In this document: in pieces, positions 24,703 to 37,386 of the stretch
Numbering within the stretch: position 1 is the first letter of the stretch
How the letters are laid out: each line of letters opens with the position of its first letter
From: Pyrrhoderma lamaoense
Lineage: Eukaryota; Basidiomycota; Agaricomycetes; Hymenochaetales; Hymenochaetaceae
NCBI GenBank assembly: GCA_002794735.1
Contig: NBAZ01000012.1
Span: 186,001-250,000, forward strand
Length of the DNA stretch: 64,000 bases
Direction: 5' to 3'
Program-made: the position numbers and the translations under genes
The notes under the pieces: generated by a model
Told to the model about the DNA's origin: nothing
The model's database searches: none
Seen by the model: the letters and a program-made list of their open reading frames with translations, nothing else

Positions 24703-25600
24703 TTAGTGCTTCTCAAGTACTACAAGAATGGAAATTTCCCGGGAATGGATCGCGCTGAGTACATGTCGTCGATAAATCGCCATTTCGACCAAAATTTCAA
24801 GAAGTTGCTCTGGAGGCAACGTAACTAAATAGCTTTCCATTGCTGCCAGAGGGCGTACGCGGGACACCATGGGTATAGATGGATCATAACTGATATGAGT
24901 GGTAAGTACAAATAATCTGTAACGTCTCCCTAACATAGACGACGCTTAAGTGTCTCATTCTTCAATTAATTATTATAAATCCTACCTGCTGACCCCGGTA
25001 TTGAAGTGTTATGATAAGTAAGCTAACAAGAATCGCGGAGAATCCTATTATCATAGTGAACACAGTTCCAAATTCAAGAATGGAAGTGCACCACAAAGGC
25101 TTTGTCGATAGTCTATTAGACCAGAAACTGTGTTGGCATATCCAAATTTTGAGCCAGCACATATACATCTTACAAGTATTCTACGAATACTTACATTGAT
25201 ACTCGGTGCCTTCCTATGATGAGTAGACTAGTCATAACCAATGCCGAATAGGATACCAATAACGTGTTCTGAACCGTATTCAGCAAGATACCCGACGCAG
25301 AGTCTATATCCACGGGCTTGAGTAAGTGTGTAAATGGAGTGGACAGTATAGCATAGTGCATTATCACTGTCAAGGCAAAGAAGCTTTCTCCAAGGAAGTT
25401 TTTTTGTCTTTTTTTTCAGATGAGACATACATCGTACCTCCTGAAGAAAGGCGGAAGGATCCTTCTTTCAATACTTTACGTAAAATGGTCAACCGACTAT
25501 ACAATGAGAATATAGCAGAAATTTGGACTAGCCTTTAGGGATATCTCGGGTATCATCGACACTCTTGCTTACTACGACTAAAGAAGCCATACTCGATTGA
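24703..25600 (-). CDS. C-terminal part of a basidiomycete 7TM-type membrane protein
   Basis: Three minus-strand segments look like consecutive exons. About 25400-25205 has hydrophobic helices ESFFALTVIMHYAILST and LLVSYSALVMTSLLIIGRH. About 25130-24985 has LEFGTVFTMIIGFSAILVSL. About 24905-24706 is a soluble tail with IPMVSRVRPLAAMESYLVT. The order (NTVQNTLLV, LLIIGRH, ILEFGTVF, then a VxRVRxL-like motif) follows the last helices of a large Agaricomycete family of seven-helix proteins of unknown function. The 5' side is not resolved. An ATG at about 25591 starts MASLVVVSKSVDDTRD but needs a frame change to continue. It may belong with the piece at 26.6-26.9 kb or be a decayed gene. Confidence 0.45.
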
Positions 25601-26647
25601 GGCTAGAGGTTGCGCTTAAGATTCAATGTTATCGTTGACAGAAACTGAAGAAGATGATTTGGGGAGTTAACGACTTTATATACATTGACAGCACATCACG
25701 TCATGCTAGTATTATACAGCAGCACAAACAGTCAAACAATGAGGATCTAAACGTGATCTATCTTGCGCTACAATGTGTACCAAGCAAAAGAAGTCCAAGC
25801 TGTTCCAAATTGGTTTTGTTGTATGTTGTTGATCTGTTCCCCCGCCCCTAAACCTTCTACTACGTAATGATCATCACAAATCCCTTCCTAGTGTTAGTAC
25901 TGGTGGCTCTCTAATCCAATAAACAAATCACTCATAACAAATTGTCATCGTTAAAGTATTGGTAACGGGGGTTACTTCTAACTTGTTGGCCCCATAAAGA
26001 AACAGGGAATGTCATTAGACCGGAATCCGTATGGCGCTAATCTGCACACAGATATTCTTCTTCTCATGAACATGCATATCCACATGATGCAATGAAAAGA
26101 AAATACCTCTTATTGACGCTCATCTATGTTGTAGATTTTATTGTTGTGCAATTTTTTATGAACAACACCTTGAGCAAGTTAAACTTCAAGCTACCTTTGG
26201 CTCGGAAGAGATTATATTATTTGCAAGTTGCTTGTTTATTAGATGTTCATATATGCTTGCGTTCTTCCACTCGTGAGACGAGAACAAGTACAAGCCCGCA
26301 CAGATAGTGCTACTGAAATAGCAACCGCCACATGATGCTTTGGGAGTCACAAGTCTCCCAGATTTGACACGGAGAAAATAGGTGTGTGAAATACCTTTCA
26401 TAGGTAATGTTCGGTCTGGTTAAGCTAACCGATCATCAGTGTTAATCACGGACTAGCCGTATCAGAAGCAACTATACAAACACGCCTAAAACTTTAAGAA
26501 GCACCAATTTGCTTATGCCAGTTTTACGATCACAGTTCTAAGTACATGTATCCAAAATTTGCTGGAAGTTAGTGAAGAATCATCCTCAACATGAATTGAA
26601 GTGGTTGATCGGGAAAACGATTCTGGGTCTGTGTATTTTCATGTCAT

Positions 26648-26930
26648 GTGGCTTTACCACAGACTCAATGCAAAGCATCGACGAGGTTTATATACAAACC
26701 ACGGCATTTTGCAAGTCAATTTCTCCCTTTGTAACTCGATCCTAGCTAACACAAGCTGCAGAAGTAAAATTTATGTGATAGCAAGGTGAATAATCATAAA
26801 ATGTTTGTGTGATTAACACCCTAGATTCCAAAGAATACCAATCCCAGCATTCAAGTAGAACCACTACAGCGAGACTCAATAAACTAATTCCATGTCCAAA
26901 CGTGATTATGTCATCGTGGATGAAGGTCAT
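26648..26930 (-). CDS. N-terminal-like fragment of a 7TM-type membrane protein
   Basis: From an ATG at 26930 the reading is MTFIHDDIITFGHGIS, then a hydrophobic helix (LLSLAVVVLLECWDWY). A GTGTTA donor and CTGCAG acceptor extend it in frame through ARIELQREKLTCKMPWFVY and RRCFALSLW to a GTAAAG donor near 26650. The helix followed by WDW and a Trp/Tyr-Arg motif resembles the first helices of DUF6533-type fungal 7TM proteins. About 1 kb of unresolved sequence separates it from the C-terminal-like exons at 24.7-25.6 kb. They could be one gene with decayed middle exons. Confidence 0.35.
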
Positions 26931-28180
26931 TGCGTCTTGTCTGGGGATAAATGAAGGCTGGGGAAGAGTTTCCTCAAAAGACCCCGGTGTAGGTGGTAGA
27001 CAATGTTACCCACATTGCCAACGGTCACGAAATATCTGACCATCATCGGGATGCCACCCGAAGAATATCTGTACCCAAAATATGAAGATTAGTACTTACT
27101 CAGCTGTCCGTTGTGCATGAAGCAGTATCTACGTGGTCGTCAAAGGCAAGCACCAAGTCATGATGAGAGTTCCTCCGTCTACGAACCACGATGGCTAGGA
27201 AGAAGGAGGAAAAACTCCCAGGATGCATAATTAGTACCTCAAGAAGTACAAGAGTCCAGTACGAGTCTCAGTTGGAGAGTATCTTGTCTCTGACAAACGA
27301 TCAAAAGGAGAGTGGAGCAGAGGATCAAGAGCGCTGTGAGCTACCTCGGCAGTCTCTCGTCTAGGCTCCTATTTATCCCCTCTCGAATCGAGGCGCATTG
27401 ACGTGCTACTCTAACAAGAGAAAGAATGGCAATAATGTGAAGCTACATACTATGGAGCGACGGTGCAAGGAAGCTGAGGAGCATTCAATTGATTTTGTTC
27501 TAGAATTTGTTTCAGAACCACTGAACCACACAAGGGTCAGACTTTTTGTCACAAAGGCGTTGTGTAAATGGAAAATGAGATTTCACGCCTTAAATGAAGG
27601 GTAGTAGCCAGTCGTCTTACTTGTTTTTTAGAAATTACAAAGAACAACTTCTTACCATCGCTAAACTCATTTTGGGCCGACAACATAGCAAAGGACTTTT
27701 CATTAAATTATAATACAATGAAGTATATACAATTTTGGATTAGGGAAATCTAAATCGCGAGACCCTACTACTAAGACACGTCTCTATTTTTTTATCATTA
27801 GTGTTCTAGATCATCTGAATCCGAAGGCCACCAAGAAACTCGCTTAATTCATCAAATCACGAGCATATTTGTGGTTGCATGCTAACGCTACTATCTACCT
27901 ATTGTTATTACATGTGTCAATCTTTCAACAATTAAAAAATCAAATATAATATTCGTTGGTATGTTTATCAGGTACTTCAAGGGAACCACAAGCTCATGTC
28001 ATGAAATTCATTTGAATGACGTAATGAGCAAGCCACAATGAGTCAGCACGTTTACCCTTCTTTCTTAAAAGAGTTAATTCGGCACAGCTCTACGCAGTTT
28101 CTCCACGTACCTGCACATAATGAGTAACAGCATTATGGCGCTCTCTTAACCATTGACTTCCACGACAGCTAGACCTTATT
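26931..28180. other. Intergenic
   Basis: 1.25 kb with no convincing ORF or RNA gene. It holds the promoter of the BRI3-like gene on the right side. Confidence 0.35.
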
Positions 28181-28801
28181 ATGGTGAGGAAATTCGTCGA
28201 CTCCTTTCTGTATGAAACTGAAGGCTGATAATTGTGTTTGTTTGCTTTAGGCAAATTTTATGAGACAAGTTGAAGAATCTAACCCCTCTTCCCCGGATAC
28301 GGATGCAAAAACGAAAGCTGCATCAACCGATCCTCCATCCTACGATTATGCTACTGGTGGTAGGCATCTATTATAATTTTGGTTGCTTGAAATAGTTATA
28401 TACTCTAATGAAATCTCCAAATAGAGGCCGGAAGCTCAAATGTAGAAACCCCTGCGCATGCGGGACATTCAAGTTCTGAGAATGTTCCGGATAAGTCACA
28501 TTATAAATTGTCACAACCAATGCCAGGGTTACAGCCAACATATGCTCCGGTTCCAGCTGGTACTCTGTATCACTATCAACATCCTGTTACGGGTCACCTA
28601 ATCTCAACCCCTCTACCTCCGGACAATCCAGAAATGATTTGTCTACAATCCGGATCCCATGTTAGGGCAACGCGGTTTGGCCTCTTAGGTGTTCTAGCGG
28701 CAGTATTCTGGTTCCCTCTCGGAATTGGATTGTGCTTGCTTGATAGGAGGGTCTATTGTAAACGCTGTGGTGCCGTCATTGATGATGGTTTAACATGCTG
28801 A
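28181..28801 (+). CDS. BRI3-like small membrane protein
   Basis: Exon 1 may be just the start codon (ATG at 28181-28183, then GTGAGG). Exon 2 is 28251-28359 and exon 3 is 28425-28801. A start at the in-frame ATG 28262 is the alternative. The roughly 160-residue protein has a disordered acidic N-terminus and a Pro/Tyr/Gln-rich middle (QPTYAPVPAGTLYHYQHP). Near the C-terminus a helix (FGLLGVLAAVFWFPLGIGLCLL) is followed by a Cys pair, CKRCGAVI. Helix plus DRRVYCKRCG matches the brain protein I3 (BRI3) fold, whose animal members sit in endo-lysosomal membranes. Function in fungi is not known to me. Confidence 0.75.
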
Positions 28802-29135
28802 TTTCGCTTGTGGAAATTCACTTTTTCAAACTCCTTCTCATGGATATGTAATACTCTTACATTTCGTCGATTTTCGTATGCGACTTTCCTTCTTATCGTT
28901 TTTATCCCGAGATGGTCTATTTGATTCAATGTACGGATTCAGGAAATTTTGGAAATGGATTTATTTTGTTAGGAGTATATTTTTGTTTGTAATAAAAAAG
29001 TTAAATAAGAGAATGAATATCAAAAAAATTTAGTATTGCATTACTACTTTAAGAGTATTCAGATTGGAAATCGAATAGCATAGGATTTCATAGATATACG
29101 TCATACTCAATAAACATACGATGAATACATTGTAT
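28802..29135. other. Convergent 3' flanks
   Basis: Short AT-rich stretch between the BRI3-like gene and the first peroxidase. AATAAAAAAG near 28991 could serve as a polyadenylation signal. Confidence 0.35.
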
Positions 29136-30551
29136 TTAGTCAGGGCAATCAGCTTCACTGAATGAGCCATTTGCGCATGCAGGAATTTGGGTAGGTTCGC
29201 CAGCTACAGGTAAATCAGTAGATATTCCTCATGAAGTAGATATATAAACCTACGATCAGTGGAAAGAGATGGGAAGGGGAAGAGACAAGCAGGTAGAACG
29301 TCACTCATATTAAAGGATGGTGGGAAACTGAAACTCAAAATCGTTAATACTCAGAATAGTTATATAATCTGTTCGGAGATATCTCACGTCGTATGCGCCT
29401 TACGGGGCGGAGGTGGAATAGGTATAAGGTCCGAGCAATCTACGAGCTGGTCGAAATCTTGTCCTACGATGGAAAGCCTAAACATAGCTTTTTTAAAGCT
29501 GTTTGCCATATGAGCTTGATTATCTATCATAGCTTGCCATTCGCATGCGGTACGCTACAATGAATCAGGTTAGAAAGTGCATGATGTAAATAGGAGTGTA
29601 GCTAATCACCTGGTCCCTTGCAATCAAGAAATCAGACATTAAACGCATACCACCTTCTTGGGCGATCGGAGAAGTAGTCTCTCCCTTAGCAACGTCCGGG
29701 GCATCCCGTCCAAATGAAACCCCATCTGAAGTTATCAGCGTCTCAAGAAAGAATTGTCCATCAAAGTCAAATGGAGTAGAATCAAATGGGACACCCAAAT
29801 GCCCTGGTACAATGAGGTTGGAATCCGCAATGGTATGACTAGCGAGTAGATGGACTACTTCTGCGGATGAGAATCCAGCATCTGCAAATCGTTCTAAAAT
29901 TGTATCAACAGAATCAAACGGCCTCGGAACTGCACCGTCTTGAGCTGGAGCAGTTGGTTCCGGACGACCAGCAAAGAATTGGAGACGAGGGGCCCCTGGG
30001 CAATTTGCCACTCCCAAGGCGGCAGCAAATTGGATCAGATCACCTGCCGAGACATTGTGGCGATTGTAGAATGGCATAAGATCGTCTGTACCATCTGATG
30101 TACCGCCGTTCTCTTCAAATGCAGTCTCGATGTCCGCAAATTTTAGAATTGATCTTCATAAACAGACAAAATTAGCCCATGTGATTACTTGAATCTTGGG
30201 TCGAATTTGAAATTACCCATCTGCACCTCCACCTGCGAATTGACCAGTTAAGGAGAATGCGATCCCATCGTGAAATGTCAGGCGTAAAACATCTTGTACT
30301 CCTTGATCACAAACTCCTCCAAAGAGATTTGATTGTAAGTCATCGCGAAGATCGATAAATGCACAACACTACAGATAGCATATTATCAGTTTCTCCTTGT
30401 TTTTTCTTTCCTTAGATTCAAATGAGGCTCGACTGACACTCTCGTGGTTGGCCTGTTGGCCATTAGAACAAGTGATTTGCCGTTTGATAGTTGTTGCAGC
30501 AAAAGCAACCGTAGCGAGAGAAATGAAAGCAGTAGAGATTTTGAAGACCAT
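29136..30551 (-). CDS. Class II haem peroxidase lacking the manganese site and the catalytic Trp
   Basis: Secreted peroxidase of the fungal ligninolytic family (AA2). Exons: 30551-30438, 30368-30217, 30153-29610, then three short ones to the stop at 29136. A signal peptide ([10 protein letters not shown]) and a Lys-Arg propeptide site precede the mature start. The haem pocket is intact: distal RLTFHD, GGGADGS, and proximal LLASHT with DSTPFDFD for calcium. By alignment to Phanerochaete MnP numbering, positions 35/39/179 are Gln, Asp and Asn instead of Glu, Glu and Asp. The lignin-peroxidase Trp171 position is His. It should therefore oxidise neither Mn(II) in the MnP way nor veratryl alcohol through that Trp. 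This fits the so-called generic peroxidases. It is a short-tail form ending SFSEADCPD. Confidence 0.92.
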
Positions 30552-31875
30552 TTCAAAACACAGAGTCGACCTGGAGAAGAGTGCCTTGGGATGAAGGTCT
30601 TATAAACACATCTGAGTTGCTTTTATATCCCTTAGGATTTCTCTCTGCTACGCTTGGTAACAGTGTGAAAGAGAGCTCGAGATCCACGATTCTACCACAG
30701 CAAAGGCTGCTAAACATGAAAAGAAGATGTCCTTTTTCGAGCCCCTTCACAAGAATATGAGTTTTGACATATTCTTGCTGGATGAATTAGCTTCTATACT
30801 GGTATATTTTCAGCGCCTTTCGCAACATTGGATCCGAGGTAGGGGTTAATCCCTCTTGAGACGACTCCGTTGGGAAGCCGTCTGACGGGATAGCTGTCCT
30901 AACTTCTCAACGAAATCCTTCTTATTTCATTGGTACCCATGAATGTGAGTGAAAGACATTGCAATGACTACATGCACTGGACTTTTCCATGCATCGGCAA
31001 GTAGAAAATGGAAACCATCTAGAATGCTAACAGACAGGTCATATTTCAATTATGTTCGCCTCTCCGCCAAGCTTAATATCGAGGGATTACATCAGGTCAA
31101 AATAAATCTTTCCTAATTATGTGTATTACTGACCGCCGTTAAGCACGTTCTATGTGGTCATTGCCCACTTTCGAGGGTATTTCTCATTCCCAAGTAGGGA
31201 ATTGTATGTTCATATATACCACAACAATCTATGTAAGAAATTCCTTTCTTTAGGAAGATTAGAAGGTCAACTTCTTGGTTTAAATGATTCAACCAAATTG
31301 AACATAGCGTACTTCTTTGTCGAGTCTCATGATCGTGAGAGAAAAGACGTAGTATGTGGATCGTATAATAAAAAATAATAACAAATTATGAAGATTTGTA
31401 CTAGGTTTGATGTTAGTTATAGCATCAATCGATACCCCCTAGCTGTGAATGATTTCAGCAGATAGAGCCATAGCGCTCTTTCTAGGATTATATGTGTGTA
31501 CACATATCAGAAAACTTCAGTGAATACGGTCAGAATTTCCATAAGAACTTGCCTGAGTCACATGAAGTTTGCCTTATACTATTTTTTAAAGACTGACGTC
31601 AGGATATCTCGACTTATTGTTGGAATACTCATTTCTCTGCCTGTCTAACTCATGTTTTTTCGGTTGTTGTTATCGTCACTCTTCGTTTGTAAGTGTTTCC
31701 GGTATTCCACATTTCTCATAGTACTGTGGAATTATGAAGGTGATCACACCTCTCGGATTATCATAATAAATTATATTACTTGTTTCCCACGATAGCAAAC
31801 AACCGAAAAGCAAATATGAATGATCAACTACGGGCTTGTTTAGTCCTTTAAACCTGGCACTGCAAGTTTCTTTGA
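30552..31875. other. Spacer between tandem peroxidases
   Basis: 1.3 kb containing the promoter of the downstream peroxidase and the 3' flank of the upstream one. The ORFs here are short and show no family features. Confidence 0.4.
30622..30627 (-). promoter_or_regulatory. TATA box of the downstream peroxidase gene
   Basis: TATAAA on the minus strand, about 71 bp before the start codon at 30551. The same spacing is found before the tandem paralogue. Confidence 0.5.
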
Positions 31876-33292
<1,417 letters not shown>

Positions 33293-33876
33293 ATTAGCAG
33301 GAAGCAGCCGACAGCTACTTGGTTGTCGAACTGGTGAGCTAGCAATGGAGTCTGTTCCATTTTATAGTGGTTCTGAGATATAGTCTACCTTCTCAATGAT
33401 GAGAAATAGTATGTTGGGGTCTATAATCGTTAACCAGTCATATCTTTTGAAATGAATTCCATGTATTCATAGAGGATAGTTTATCTCTATGTGCGAGATC
33501 AAAGCTGAAATCCTCACGATAATAAGGGTGAGCATCTACAAAAAACCATGAACCCAGGTGCGAAGCTGAACTTTTGCCCTGTATGTCTCATCCCTGAGCT
33601 ACAATCTGAAAGTAGAGACCCCAAACAAGACACGCTTGTACTAGTGGATCAGATTGCGTTGCTTACACGGAGAAGAATATGCATTATTTAGAATCGAGAG
33701 GATTGAAAAATAAAATATATACATATAAGTCGCCAAGTAAAGACCCGAGAGCCGAGAAAAAGAGATAAAATATCTGATTACGTCATGACATCACTCGAGC
33801 TGAACAAATTTAAGATTTCGAAACGATTTATATTCATAATTTAGTCCAAGGTATATAATTTGAGCAAGTCATCAAG
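33293..33876. other. Divergent promoter region
   Basis: Shared upstream region of the MnP-type gene (minus) and the SET methyltransferase gene (plus). Only the TATA box is recognisable. Confidence 0.35.
33361..33366 (-). promoter_or_regulatory. TATA box of the MnP-type gene
   Basis: TATAAA on the minus strand, 69 bp upstream of the start codon at 33292. It mirrors the position in the other peroxidase. Confidence 0.5.
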
Positions 33877-35842
33877 ATGGACGAGTTTCTGTCGTGGTTT
33901 AGAAAAGAAGGAGGGACTGTAGATTCATCTAGCCTGGGTCTAGCTGAAATTGTGGCCAAGGCCGCGGAGCCGTAGCGCTGAAAGATATCCCTGTATGTTC
34001 CCCACCTGAATAAAAATACTTTTCGAATGACTCAAAGCGTACTAGGAAGAGCACGTAATATTCTCCATACCTCGTTCTCTTATACTTTCGACGAATACAT
34101 CAAGGCTACCTGAATTCTTGGGTGCTTCTGCATGGAAGACCTTACAATTAGATAAAGGATGGACTGGACTCATATTATGTATGATGTGGGAAGAAGCAAA
34201 GGGCACAAGCTCAAAATGGGCAGATATCTGGGTGAGTTTCCCATTGAAAATAAATAGACAGTATGGTAACCTCAAATAGACATACTTCCGAAGTCGTTTG
34301 ATACACCGATGTTTTGGAACGAAGATGAGCTGAAGGAAATCAAAGGGACGGCAATTGAAGGTACTGAGAGAATTAACTTGATTTTCCGCAGCATGAGATA
34401 GACTCATGATGGTGAAACAGAGAAAATAGGAAAAGTAGAGGCTGAGAAAGAGTACTATGAGAAGCTTATCCAGCACTTCAGGCATGATGTCTTCTTAATT
34501 TGAATTACTATTTATTAAAGAGCAAGCTTAGAGCAGACCAGACTTGTTTCAAACAGGCCATTACTCTACTTTTTACTCCCTTGAAAACTATCATCGCATG
34601 GGCAGCCGTATACTCTCACGTAGTTTCTACGTTGAACGCTGGGAAGGTGAAGAGAATGCTAAAAAGGATGGCGAAGAAATTTCCGGAACCATGGAAAACG
34701 ATATACATAGCCCAGGAAAAACTGACTCAATGGATGTCGATACTGAAGGAGAGAGGATAGCAACCAATGACGAAGACCAGGAAGAAAATAAAAGTGAGGG
34801 CAGCGATGATGACGACAAAGAAGATCCTTCATGTGTTTCAATGCTTCCAATGGCGGATATGCTGAATGCGAGATACGGTTGTGAGAATGTGACTCACAAA
34901 ATTCTTCGAGCAAGAAAATCCACATTGACAATATCATTTGACAGGCGAAGCTCTTTTACGAGCCTACGGAACTCAAAATGATCACAACAAAACCGATTAA
35001 AAAAGGCGAACAGATTGTATATATCTTCTTGTATCTGGGATACTGTTTTCTAATGCCTTTCAAACTAGTTCAACACCTATGGAAATCCACCTAACTCAGA
35101 CCTCTTGCGTCGCTATGGGCATGTGGATTTAGTACCTACAAAAGATGGAAAAGAAGGAAATCCGGCTGACGTTGTTGAATTGTCAGCGAGTCTAGTTCTT
35201 GAGGTAGTTTTGGAACAGAAATTAAGGAATGATAAATTTACATTAGAAGAACGAATCGACTGGTGGTTGGAGGAAGGGGGGGATGAGTACGTACGACCAC
35301 ATCTAAACATATGGTGAAGACTGATTTTTTTTTCATATGTCTAGTGTTTTCATTCTAGACAAAGAACATGATTTATCCGAATTAGTGTCTTTCATTAGGC
35401 TTTTGCTTTTAACAAAGCCGGAATGGGAGAAGGCCCAGCAAAAGGGCTCCCCTCCTAAACCAAGAATGGATCTTGAAATCCTGCAACTCAGTGAAATGAG
35501 CTTAGACCGGCGAATCAAAATGTATCCGACATCCTTGGAGGTGTGTAGCTACAACAGATATACATAAAATCCACTTCTACTGATGATATATCACATGGTA
35601 TCGTTAAGTTTGATGAACAACTGATATCGGCACCAAATACAGGGCTTTCCAATAACTTGCGAAACTCTCTGATAGTTCGTATCGGTGAAAAGCGTATTCT
35701 AATGGGTTGTGTGGAACAAATAAAAGCGACACGGCGACAAATCACCGAATCTCTTAGTAATAAAACGGATAGAAATGGATCACAAAAGAAAAGAAAAAGA
35801 GATGAAGGAGATAATCGTTCGAAGAAAAAGCAAGCGAAGTAA
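33877..35842 (+). CDS. RKM4: SET-domain lysine methyltransferase, SETD6/RKM4 type
   Basis: Many-exon gene. The N-terminus is MDEFLSWFRKEGG, then the SET entry motif GRGAVALKDIP, IPRSLILS, FDTPMFW, YYEKLI and FQTGHYSTFYSLENYHRMGS. The catalytic core is LPMADMLNARYGCEN and EQIFNTYGNPPNSDLLRRYG. A Rubisco-LSMT-like substrate-binding region follows, and the end is Lys-rich (KKRKRDEG...KKKQAK). About 70 acidic residues are inserted inside the SET domain, as in yeast Rkm4, which methylates ribosomal protein L42. The nuclear or ribosomal substrate is inferred. The frame breaks twice, near 33950 (AATTG) and at 34230-34232 beside a GTGAGT donor. Adding one base at each restores the conserved reading. 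All later splices are regular. Confidence 0.85.
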
Positions 35843-36068
35843 TCAGATTATAGTTCTAAGTTCCAATGCGCATGTATGACATCAACATTAATATACCCCC
35901 AGGATAGAATGTCATTATCTGAATGTACGGTCGTTGTAGTAGACTTCGTGGAGGCTGTGCGAGTTTCATAACTCACAGCCTCGGTATTTCTTTGATTTCG
36001 TATCCCAGAACGTTGTTAATTTTCTTGTACTAATTTACGAAGTCTGGAATGAGTATTCCCTCCGTAAA

Positions 36069-36922
36069 GTGATGATGTTTTCCTCCACAACTTCCTTAGT
36101 CAACCACAACGAGTTCCCTATCACATTGGTGTTCTCTCAAGATGATCCTACGGATTCGGTTATCACACTCGATGATGAATTACTTTATACTATCAAAACT
36201 CGGCGTGAACTAGTGAGGAAACTCGGTAGGGACGACCTTAGAACTACGACTGACGTCTCCTCCGCTTCCGGAGAACTACTTGCTTCTTTTGAGTGGCACA
36301 CAATGAGCTCGGATATTCTAACCTGGCCATCTCGAGGTATGCTCCGTGAGAAAGCAAACCGATGGCTGAAGAAAGACGTAATGCCATTTTCGAAGTGTGT
36401 ACTACTTCTTTCCTTCATTAGTATAATAAAATGTATGGAGATAACCAATATCACTTGATATCAGTAACGCAAGACTCATAAAAGTCGAAGGTGACGCGTA
36501 TAAGTGGGATTCGCAAGGGCAGCGTAGTCAGCTTAGGGTACGTCCGTGCATCCCTTGACAAACGACAAACCAAGTAACTCTCTGAGATGAAAATGATCAA
36601 CTAGCTCATAGACGAAAGAGGCGCTGTCCTGGCATATTTTGAAAGAGCCCAACCATACGTGAATCCCGTTCCAGGCTTTAATTATAATCCTTACCCAAAG
36701 CCTTCTCAATTGCATCTGTCCCAGCAGGGGGACTTTATGAGGGATGATGTGATTCTTAGCTTTATATCCTTGAGAGGGACAGGCGTGGGAACGAACGCAT
36801 GGAGAAGAATGTTGCAACGAGTCAAACGCTTTTTGCAAGTAATAATATTCTCAGTACCACTTTATATCATTGATAGTTTGCACATGAATACACGTCGACA
36901 GGCATGTCAAATATTAGTTTAA
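36069..36922 (+). CDS. DUF6593-like small basidiomycete protein
   Basis: Three or four exons starting at 36069 (or Met 36072). Exon 1 begins MMFSSTTSL and carries FPITLVFSQDD, DDELLYTIKT, a repeated-strand pattern and ASFEWHTMSSDILTW. Exon 2 reads RLIKVEGDAYKWDSQGQ. Exon 3 holds ERGAVLAYFERAQ and GDFMRDDVILSFISL. The order of these strands matches the DUF6593 family of small beta-rich proteins that are expanded in mushrooms and have no known function. The last 63 bases before the end (36838-36900) can be read as coding or as a frame-neutral intron, so the C-terminus is ambiguous. Confidence 0.65.
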
Positions 36923-37386
36923 TTAAACAAAGTATGCTTCTGATCACTACTAAATTTGAGATATATACTCAACGACCACACACCACACCTTTGAAAATAG
37001 AAAACATACAGGATTCATATTACCTTTTGATAGACGTTATAATCCTAATTATGAAGTTATACATACAGCTTCTATAAGATCGAGAATAAAACTAGGGCAC
37101 TAAAGACACAATTTAATGATAATACGACGCAGTCGAGATACTAATGCTTCAGAGTTGTAAAACCATGGTATAAAACATGTTGGGAATGATTTCAGATGAA
37201 TAACAAAATTGAAAACGTATGAAAACAACCAGAGATATTCCACAAATTGGGTACAATCAAAAAAGAATAATTGTTTGAAAACAGAAAGAGAGAGAAAGAA
37301 CATGTAAAAGAAAAAGAAGCTCGATAGCTCCCAGATGGAAAGCCAATTGACTGATCTTATAAATAAGTAGTGATATTGACATACAT
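36923..37386. other. Convergent 3' flanks
   Basis: AT-rich 3' region between the DUF6593-like gene and the large minus gene. No feature is seen. Confidence 0.35.
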
